NCBI GenBank assembly: GCA_021741285.1
Contig: JAIOYD010000013.1
Span: 1-14,396, forward strand
Direction: 5' to 3'
DNA: 14,396 nt
Origin: Rickettsiaceae bacterium
GTDB lineage: Bacteria; Pseudomonadota; Alphaproteobacteria; Rickettsiales; Rickettsiaceae
Shown here: piece by piece, positions 8,643 to 14,396 of the stretch
Numbering within the stretch: position 1 is the stretch's first letter
How the letters are laid out: each line of letters starts with the position of its first letter
Made by a program: the position numbers and the translations under genes
Notes under the pieces: model-generated
Told to the model about the DNA's origin: nothing
The model's input: the letters and a program-made list of their open reading frames with translations, nothing else
Database searches by the model: none

Positions 8643-10148
8643 ATGCTACAAAACAAACATATTATCAGATTTTCCTTTATAGGTTTGTTTCTGAATATCA
8701 TAGCAAATATCGTGCTCTACCGGTATTTTATGATTGAAGAAGTAGTTTTAAAACAAGTAGCTAATCATAATACTTATTTGGCAGAGGTGTATAAATCAGG
8801 AGTGTGGGATAATAATCGAAGAGCCATTGAAAAACTTAAAGACAATGATTATTCGCATCTATTAACCGATGCCGATTTCATCCTATTTACAAAAAGTTCT
8901 TCCAGCTTTCTCAAAACTACCAACGCAATAGTAACTATTTATGATAGAACTGGCAAAAAACTTTTATCAAATACAAATCACAGCATTTCTAATATCGACC
9001 AATCGAGCAACCTAGATAGTTATGGTTTAATTTTATTGAACTTAGATAAGTACTTTTTACAAGCTTATATCTCAACTAATGCACTAGGGGAAGCTTACCA
9101 GGGAAAAACAGTTCATTCTTTAATTTCTAGGTCGGTAATCACCGATGAAAATGATAATAAAGTTGAAAAATCTTTTATCATTAGCTACATACCTATTATC
9201 AATTCTTCTACTGGAAACTTTAACATAGAAGGAGTGATGGAAATTACTAATGATATCACGGAACAATGGGACAATATAACTTATCTAGAAAAACGTATAT
9301 TTATAGCCTTTGTGCTAGTTTTTATGGTCTTTTTTATCATAGTTATGTACAACACCAACTACGCGCAAAGAATCATTAATAAACAATTTGAAACTAATAG
9401 AGATCTAGAAGGTGCAAAAATTAAAGCAGAAACAGAAAGTTTAGCTAAAACTGAATTTCTAGCTAATATTAGCCATGAACTAAGAACTCCATTGAATGCA
9501 ATAATTGGATTTTCAGAAATCATGATTGCTGAAACTTATGGTAAAGTGGAAAATGTACAGTATAAAGATTACATAACAGATATTAATAATTCTGGAAAAC
9601 ATTTGCTTAGCGTAATCGATGATATTCTTGATTTTTCTAAAGCCGCTGCTGATAAGCTCCAAGTAGATAAAATTGAGCTGGATCTAAATAAACTTGCCTC
9701 ATCAAGTATGAGGTTTGTTAAACCAAGAGCAGATGAAGCCTCTGTTAAGCTTATCGAAGATTTTCCTGCTGAGCATGTAATTATTTACGCTGATCCCAAA
9801 AGACTGAAACAAGCGTTGCTTAATTTACTTTCTAACTCTGTTAAATTCACCCCAGCAGAAGGCTCCGTTACGCTGGCTATTAGAAAAAATGTAATAGAGA
9901 AATTAGTGTATATTTCAGTTACTGATACCGGGATTGGGATGAGCGACCAAGATATTCCAAAAGCTTTATCTTCTTTTGGTCAAGTAGATAATAAGTTAAG
10001 TAGAAAGTATGAAGGAACTGGCCTTGGCTTACCATTGACAAAAAAACTCGTTGAATTGATGAGCGGAAAATTCGACCTGAAGAGTTCTCCGGGAAAAGGG
10101 ACCACCGTTACTATCGTATTTGAGTACACTGAAAGTATACAAGTATAG
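8643..10148 (+). CDS. Membrane sensor histidine kinase, DivJ/PleC/PdhS type
   Basis: 501 residues. It senses an unknown signal and should autophosphorylate, passing phosphate to a separate response regulator. It has a membrane segment at about 10-28, a periplasmic sensor region to about 218, a second membrane segment at 218-238, a short coiled linker, a HisKA domain with phospho-accepting H278 in FLANISHELRTPLNAIIGF, and a HATPase domain with N box N398, G1 box DTGIGM (428-433), FGQVDNKLSRKYEGTGLGLPL (G2 near 458-463) and a final GKGTTV. No HAMP or receiver domain is evident. The FGQVDN...RKYEGTGLGLPL signature is typical of the alphaproteobacterial DivJ/PleC/PdhS kinases that act on DivK or PleD; in Rickettsiales the retained member is usually called PleC, so that is the best guess for its role. 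No regulator gene lies beside it. All catalytic boxes look intact. Confidence 0.88.
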   Translation: MLQNKHIIRFSFIGLFLNIIANIVLYRYFMIEEVVLKQVANHNTYLAEVYKSGVWDNNRRAIEKLKDNDYSHLLTDADFILFTKSSSSFLKTTNAIVTIYDRTGKKLLSNTNHSISNIDQSSNLDSYGLILLNLDKYFLQAYISTNALGEAYQGKTVHSLISRSVITDENDNKVEKSFIISYIPIINSSTGNFNIEGVMEITNDITEQWDNITYLEKRIFIAFVLVFMVFFIIVMYNTNYAQRIINKQFETNRDLEGAKIKAETESLAKTEFLANISHELRTPLNAIIGFSEIMIAETYGKVENVQYKDYITDINNSGKHLLSVIDDILDFSKAAADKLQVDKIELDLNKLASSSMRFVKPRADEASVKLIEDFPAEHVIIYADPKRLKQALLNLLSNSVKFTPAEGSVTLAIRKNVIEKLVYISVTDTGIGMSDQDIPKALSSFGQVDNKLSRKYEGTGLGLPLTKKLVELMSGKFDLKSSPGKGTTVTIVFEYTESIQV

Positions 10149-10157
10149 TACCAATTC

Positions 10158-10170
10158 TACTAGACTAGTA
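10158..10170. repeat. Short palindrome after the kinase stop
   Basis: TACTAG and CTAGTA are exact reverse complements around a single A, ten bases beyond the kinase stop and followed by ATATTTTTG. The centre is too tight for a good RNA hairpin, so it is a doubtful terminator; a binding site or chance are alternatives. Confidence 0.2.
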
Positions 10171-10230
10171 AATATTTTTGTATATTATGTAACCTTGTAT
10201 GGTTATTTAAGTAATCGCTCACTTGAAGAA

Positions 10231-10926
10231 ATGAAAAAAAGCTTATTTTTAATATTATTTACATTAATCTCGCTACCAAGCGCTAGGGCGGATGATCAGA
10301 ACTTTGGCCCTATAGTACAGAGACAATCTAAACAGATACAGGAACTAAAAACTAGAATACAAGATCTAGAAAAAAGCGTTGCGGAGTTAAAGCTTAATCT
10401 TAATAATGGGTTATCGGCTCCCAAAACTACTGGCACTTCTATACCATCTCCGATAGGAGGAGATCAAGTAGCCGAAGCGGTTTTGGATTCAAATGATTTG
10501 AATAGTTCTTTAGACAAAAATAAGCCGGGTGCTTCAAGCTCTGGAGAGAAATCGGAATATGATTTAGCTTTAATTTCTCTGAAAGATGGAAAATTTGAAG
10601 ATGCCGAAAGACAATTTGCTGACTTTATAAGTAAATATCCATCAAGCGGGTTACAAAGTAATGCAACTTTTTGGTATGCAGAAACTTTTTATCGTCGGGA
10701 ACTGTTTAATAAAGCAGCTGTAAATTACTTACAAAGCTACAAAAAATATCCAAAAGGAGCAAAAGTACAAGATTCTTTACTTAAATTATCCTATTCTCTT
10801 GCTAGCTTGAATAAAAAGAAAGAAGCCTGTAGTATGCTGATTAAATTAGAGCAAGAATTTCCTCAAAGGCCTATAGACTCTGTAAAACGAGCTCAAGAAG
10901 CTAAGGATAATTTCCAATGCAAATAA
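10231..10926 (+). CDS. cpoB: Cell division coordinator CpoB (Tol-Pal-associated YbgF)
   Basis: 231 residues from the ATG at 10231. This start is chosen because it opens directly into a standard signal peptide (lysines, hydrophobic core, cleavage after SARA), whereas the frame open further upstream overlaps the kinase gene and gives a non-secretory N-terminus. After the signal comes a coiled coil (about residues 30-65, QSKQIQELKTRIQDLEKS and on), which trimerises CpoB in known members, then a Pro/Ser/Gly-rich linker to about 105 and a C-terminal TPR region: EYDLALISLKDGKFEDAERQF, FWYAETFYRRELFNKAAVNY and DSLLKLSYSLASLNKKKEAC. CpoB couples Tol-Pal-driven outer-membrane constriction with peptidoglycan synthesis. 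In many proteobacteria it follows pal; here no tol or pal gene is in view, and it instead leads the DUF2659-bamB pair, five bases ahead of the next start. Confidence 0.9.
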   Translation: MKKSLFLILFTLISLPSARADDQNFGPIVQRQSKQIQELKTRIQDLEKSVAELKLNLNNGLSAPKTTGTSIPSPIGGDQVAEAVLDSNDLNSSLDKNKPGASSSGEKSEYDLALISLKDGKFEDAERQFADFISKYPSSGLQSNATFWYAETFYRRELFNKAAVNYLQSYKKYPKGAKVQDSLLKLSYSLASLNKKKEACSMLIKLEQEFPQRPIDSVKRAQEAKDNFQCK

Positions 10927-10931
10927 ATTAA

Positions 10932-11597
10932 GTGAGTTCAGAAGTGGCAGATATTCTTGACGAAGTTTTAAATGACGAAAAAGATGAAAAACGATTAGCA
11001 TTGTTTCGTAAAGCATTGCCTACAATAATTGTTACTACAATATTTATTGCTCTGTCTATGGCTGGTTATGGCTGGTATAAAAATAGAATAGTTGAACATC
11101 ACAAAGAAATTGGTGATATGTTCATAGATCTTGCCTCTGGGCAAATTGCTGATGTAGCTTTAAGAAATAATTCACTAGAACAATTGATTGAGCAAGGTAG
11201 CACACGTCAATCTGAACTAGCCGAAATACAATTAGTCTACTTTATGCTTAATAACGACCTAGCTTCATCTCTAGCCAGGTTAGAAAGTATCATTGATAAT
11301 AATAGTTATTGTGAAATTACTACTTCATACGCTAGGCTTTTGTGGCTGGGCATTATTCTAGATCAGAAGGAACTAACTGAAGTAATGCAGATAAAAGCTA
11401 GAAATTATCTAGATCATTTCTCAAAAGAGGATCAATTATTCTTCGCCAGTGCCACTCTTTTAAAGTCGTTTTTTTATAAAAAAAATGGCCAGGACGATTT
11501 AGCAATAAAATACGCCAACTCCCTTCTTAAAACAGAGAGTGCATCAATAATACTCAAGGAACAAGCTGTTGCTATCCTTGCTAGTTTTAAAAAATAA
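10932..11597 (+). CDS. DUF2659-like, YfgM-type inner-membrane protein
   Basis: 221 residues starting with GTG, five bases after the cpoB stop; no ATG near the N-terminus would keep the conserved segment. A cytosolic acidic N-terminus (EVADILDEVLNDEKDEKRL) precedes one membrane helix (about 29-47) and a periplasmic helical region with TPR-like character. I recall this ILDEVLND...KRL start plus single helix from the rickettsial DUF2659 family. The architecture matches YfgM, the periplasmic TPR-like protein that associates with PpiD and the SecYEG translocon in E. coli, where yfgM also lies immediately before bamB. Topology and synteny therefore suggest a YfgM counterpart that assists newly exported envelope proteins; this is inference. 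The bamB start follows after 18 bases, which supports an operon. Confidence 0.75.
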   Translation: MSSEVADILDEVLNDEKDEKRLALFRKALPTIIVTTIFIALSMAGYGWYKNRIVEHHKEIGDMFIDLASGQIADVALRNNSLEQLIEQGSTRQSELAEIQLVYFMLNNDLASSLARLESIIDNNSYCEITTSYARLLWLGIILDQKELTEVMQIKARNYLDHFSKEDQLFFASATLLKSFFYKKNGQDDLAIKYANSLLKTESASIILKEQAVAILASFKK

Positions 11598-11615
11598 AAA
11601 GTAGATAAATAAACT

Positions 11616-12854
11616 ATGAAAAAAATATTTTTTACGTTTCTGGTATCATTAGTTCTAAGTAGTTGCGATCATATTGGCAGCACGCGTGTTAAAAACCTCA
11701 TTGACTTAACTCCTAAACTTGAGGCAGATTTAAATGAGAAAATTGTTCTATCTGATGCAAAAAAGAATCCTTTTTCAAATGAAAAAATAAAGTCCTATAG
11801 AATTGCCAAGCATTCGATTATTGCCCAACCGGCTATTGCAAAAAAAGTAATCTATAGCGTTGACAGCCAAGGACATGTCTCCGCATTCTCTCTGAAAGAT
11901 AATAAAATAACTTGGACAACAGACATTGCTAAAGGCTCTCTTGATCGCAACTTTAATGCTGGCGGAATACTATATAGTGATGAAAAATTATTTGTTACTC
12001 ATGGTTCTAGAACCCTGGTTATCCTCGATGCTCAAACTGGTGATGAAATTATCCGTAAAGAATTTCCAGATATACTACGCACTAAACCCGTAATGGGCGA
12101 TGATCGTATTTTACTAGTACAAACAATAAGTAACCAACTTATAGCCTATGACATTAAATCATCAAATTTATTATGGATGCATGAAGGTGGCATTGAAACT
12201 ATTTCTACTATAAACCATGTTACTCCGGTTATAAACGACCATTACGCGCTTATTAGCTATAGTTCTGGAGAAGTTTTGTATATAGATATAAAATCAGGTA
12301 AAGAAAAGTGGATTTTTAGTCTTTCAAATATGGGAGATGCTGGCTTACCAAGCTTCGATCCAGCTTTAATAGTTGCAGCTCCTATCATTAGTGGTCACTA
12401 CGCTTATTTTGCGAGTAGCAATGGTAAGGTAATAAAAATTAATTTAGATAATGGCATTCCAGCTTGGCAAAGACAAGCAGATGACGTTCAATCTATTAGT
12501 TTGTTTGGGGATAATCTGTTTATAACGAACAATGCACGCCAAGTAGCTGCACTCTCAACCCATAACGGAAAAGTAAAATGGGTAGGTAATTTAATATCTG
12601 AGGAAGAAAGAAAGACTAAAAGACCTGCAACAGTTATATTACAGCCCCCATTTGTTAGCGCAATAGAAGATAACCGTCTTGCAGTGAGTGTTGTTGCATC
12701 TAATGGTCAATTATACCAATTTATTCAAGACGAGACAGGCCAATTACCCCTACAGCCTAGAATAGTAAAAATTGAGAAACAAGTACGTTATCAATGGCTA
12801 TCTTGTTGCACGGGGAAACTGCACCTTATTACTGCTCGTGATATAAAATTTTAA
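11616..12854 (+). CDS. bamB: Outer-membrane assembly lipoprotein BamB
   Basis: 412 residues. It has a lipoprotein signal peptide with lipobox LSSC (acylated Cys17) after a hydrophobic stretch. The rest is a PQQ-type beta-propeller whose blades are visible as repeats of the form (V/A)xxx(D)xxxGxxxW: VSAFSLKDNKITW, LVILDAQTGDE, LIAYDIKSSNLLW, VLYIDIKSGKEKW, VIKINLDNGIPAW and VAALSTHNGKVKW. BamB is the propeller lipoprotein of the BAM complex and binds the POTRA domains of BamA. The preceding YfgM-like gene reproduces the yfgM-bamB order of other proteobacteria; der/engA, which commonly follows bamB, is replaced by a transporter. A PQQ dehydrogenase is unlikely: the protein is too short and lacks such catalytic motifs. 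No clear Shine-Dalgarno. Confidence 0.88.
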   Translation: MKKIFFTFLVSLVLSSCDHIGSTRVKNLIDLTPKLEADLNEKIVLSDAKKNPFSNEKIKSYRIAKHSIIAQPAIAKKVIYSVDSQGHVSAFSLKDNKITWTTDIAKGSLDRNFNAGGILYSDEKLFVTHGSRTLVILDAQTGDEIIRKEFPDILRTKPVMGDDRILLVQTISNQLIAYDIKSSNLLWMHEGGIETISTINHVTPVINDHYALISYSSGEVLYIDIKSGKEKWIFSLSNMGDAGLPSFDPALIVAAPIISGHYAYFASSNGKVIKINLDNGIPAWQRQADDVQSISLFGDNLFITNNARQVAALSTHNGKVKWVGNLISEEERKTKRPATVILQPPFVSAIEDNRLAVSVVASNGQLYQFIQDETGQLPLQPRIVKIEKQVRYQWLSCCTGKLHLITARDIKF

Positions 12855-12951
12855 ATAAATTGAATATTTCAACTTATCTGATTGTAGAACTTATACCAAA
12901 CCTAAATCAGATTTAATGTTACTAATATATTGGTTTATGGAATAATTATTA
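12855..12951 (+). other. bamB-transporter intergenic gap
   Basis: 97 AT-rich bases. Two tiny dyads are present, TTGAA-TAT-TTCAA and AAATC-A-GATTT, neither with a convincing stem plus T-run, so no terminator is assigned. A promoter for the transporter could lie here but no clear box pair was found. Confidence 0.35.
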
Positions 12952-14226
12952 ATGAATAAACGTAGGTCCATTTTTTTATCAGCAATCTCGGGTAATGTAC
13001 TAGAGTATTATGATTTTACTGTATACGCAGTATTTTCTCTTGCAATTGGCAAAACCTTCTTTCCTAGTGACTCAGAAATTGTCCAAGTTCTATCTACTCT
13101 TGCCGTATTTGCTGTCGGTTTTGTTACCAGGCCTATTGGCGGAATAATATTTGGTTATATCGCTGATAAGAATGGAAGAAGAGTTTCACTGATTGTTTCG
13201 ATGTTGGGTATGACAATACCTACCTTCATTATGGGGTTGATTCCTGCGCACTCAGAAATAGGATATTTAGCCCCAGCCATATTAGTCTTTATGCGTTTAC
13301 TTCAGGGTTTATGCATTAGCGGAGAAGGAGCTGGAGCAGCTATATTTATTCTTGAGCACTATCAAAATTTGAGGCCTGGTTTCACCGCAGGCATAGTCCA
13401 CGCTTCAAACATAGCTGGCACGTTGCTTGCCACAATAGTTGGTATTATACTAGCACATTTCTTTCCCTACGTAGAATTTGCTTGGAGATTTGCTTTTATA
13501 CTAGGCGGAGTAATGGGGTTAGTCGGTTTTTATTTTAGACTTAGAGTATCCGAAACTCCTATTTTTGAAATGCTTGCAGAAAAAAAGAAGACTCTTAAAT
13601 CTCCCTTTTTTCATGTTCTTAAAACCGCAAAAAGCTCTATGTTTATTACTGTCTGTCTTGGAGCTAGTGCAAGTAGCGTGGTATATTTAATAAAAACATA
13701 TATTACTATTTATTATTGTAATATATTACATTTTGAGGACACTATAGCTAGATCCTACCTTGCCTACTCATCAATTATTATGATGTGTGCTATGCCAGTT
13801 TCAGGCCATATATCAGATAAAATTGGTCGATTTAATATGATTACTCTATCCTCAGCAGCAGTAGTTATCTTGGCTCTTCCTTGTTTTATGTTGCTTTCGT
13901 GCGAAGGAACAATAGAACAACTTATTGCGCTGACCGTTCTAGCTATCCTCGGAGGAATGCTTGCTGGTACTGCTTATATATTTGTCATTTCCTTATTTTC
14001 TCCGGATCAAAGATTCTCAGGCGTAGCGTTTAGTTATAATCTGGGAATAGCTTTATGTGGAGGCACTTCTGCCGCTATTTCACGTTGGCTTGTTGAAATA
14101 ACAGGACTTTATTATTCACCTGCTTTTTATATAATGCTTACATCTAGTATATTCTTGATAGTAATTTATGTAATGCGAGATACAGTTAAAGAGGTACTAG
14201 AAACCAACCTAAGCCAGAAGAAATGA
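12952..14226 (+). CDS. MFS transporter, metabolite:H+ symporter (ProP-like) family
   Basis: 424 residues with about twelve hydrophobic helices. The family signature GNVLEYYDFTVYAVFSLAIG (residues 14-33) is close to the GNxLEWYDF start of the MHS/ProP branch of the major facilitator superfamily. Motif A between helices 2 and 3 reads GYIADKNGRR, RLLQGLCISGEGAGA marks helix 4, and a second-half counterpart is GHISDKIGRF. Relatives import osmolytes such as proline or betaine, or organic acids, with protons; Rickettsia carry several paralogues whose substrates are mostly unknown, so no substrate is assigned. The reading frame is intact. Its stop overlaps the start of the next gene in ATGA, implying translational coupling. 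No strong Shine-Dalgarno is visible. Confidence 0.9.
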   Translation: MNKRRSIFLSAISGNVLEYYDFTVYAVFSLAIGKTFFPSDSEIVQVLSTLAVFAVGFVTRPIGGIIFGYIADKNGRRVSLIVSMLGMTIPTFIMGLIPAHSEIGYLAPAILVFMRLLQGLCISGEGAGAAIFILEHYQNLRPGFTAGIVHASNIAGTLLATIVGIILAHFFPYVEFAWRFAFILGGVMGLVGFYFRLRVSETPIFEMLAEKKKTLKSPFFHVLKTAKSSMFITVCLGASASSVVYLIKTYITIYYCNILHFEDTIARSYLAYSSIIMMCAMPVSGHISDKIGRFNMITLSSAAVVILALPCFMLLSCEGTIEQLIALTVLAILGGMLAGTAYIFVISLFSPDQRFSGVAFSYNLGIALCGGTSAAISRWLVEITGLYYSPAFYIMLTSSIFLIVIYVMRDTVKEVLETNLSQKK

Positions 14227-14396
14227 TACGTTACAACTTAGGCATACTAGCTGAATATTGTGTACTTATATATTATTTAATAAGACTTTACCAACCTCTG
14301 CACCATAGATATAAATCTTATGTTGGAGAAATAGACCTCATTATGAAACGTGGTAACCAGCTAGTATTTATTGAGGTAAAAGCTAGAAAACATGGG
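14223..14396 (+). CDS. YraN/UPF0102 family nuclease-fold protein, 5' part only
   Basis: The first 58 codons are in the window; the gene continues past the right edge. The ATG overlaps the transporter stop (ATGA). The diagnostic part is GEIDLIMKRGNQLVFIEVKA (residues 36-55), the E-x-D ... E-x-K pattern of a restriction-endonuclease-like fold, as in the YraN family, whose cellular role is poorly defined. The N-terminal YRYKSYVGEIDLI region fits the family start, where an AE..A..YL-like helix precedes; here the equivalent AEYCVLIYYL is present. Confidence 0.87.
   Translation, partial: MIRYNLGILAEYCVLIYYLIRLYQPLHHRYKSYVGEIDLIMKRGNQLVFIEVKARKHG

Noticed and set aside
10120..10230. Upstream extension of cpoB overlapping the kinase gene by 29 bases
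   Set aside because: The 37 extra codons carry no signal peptide, while the ATG at 10231 begins a typical one with cleavage after SARA.
11616..12854. PQQ-dependent dehydrogenase
   Set aside because: Length, lipobox and the preceding YfgM-like gene fit BamB; no dehydrogenase catalytic motif is visible.

Overview
The window is AT-rich (about one third G+C by eye), densely coded and reads as a chromosomal segment of an obligate intracellular alphaproteobacterium of the order Rickettsiales, most likely Rickettsiaceae. The pointers are a 738-residue ParC, a protein matching my recollection of the rickettsial DUF2659 family, a ProP-like MHS-family transporter of the kind that is multiplied in Rickettsia, a DivJ/PleC/PdhS-type histidine kinase, weak or absent Shine-Dalgarno sites, and a truncated accessory gene. 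This placement rests on recognition of families, not on a database search.

Left half, minus strand, read from right to left: tamA (8196-6400), tamB (6390-3514), parC (3463-1247) and a shortened FMN-dependent glutamate synthase-like gene (1196-108). Gaps are 9, 50 and 50 bases, so the four could be one transcript. TamA is an outer-membrane barrel and TamB the inner-membrane-anchored periplasmic bridge. ParC is the topoisomerase IV breakage-reunion subunit. The last gene lacks its C-terminal third; the 107 bases left of its stop do not continue the family, and a 26-base imperfect palindrome covers the stop.

Centre: 446 bases (8197-8642) separate the two divergent blocks. They contain a small perfect hairpin, a TTGACA box before the kinase, and a minus-strand stretch that looks like a decayed short ORF.

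Right half, plus strand: a membrane histidine kinase (8643-10148), then a close-packed envelope group of cpoB/ybgF (10231-10926), a YfgM-like DUF2659 protein (10932-11597, GTG start) and bamB (11616-12854). After 97 bases come a 12-helix MHS-type transporter (12952-14226) and, overlapping its stop by four bases, a YraN/UPF0102 gene cut by the window edge.

The theme is outer-membrane biogenesis: TAM on one side, a BAM lipoprotein, a YfgM-like protein and the Tol-associated CpoB on the other. I see no rRNA, tRNA, CRISPR array, complete insertion sequence or clear new multi-gene system. The points most worth checking are the truncated glutamate synthase-like gene, the runs of seven to eight G/C inside three genes, the possible pseudogene at 8429-8620, and the YfgM-BamB linkage.
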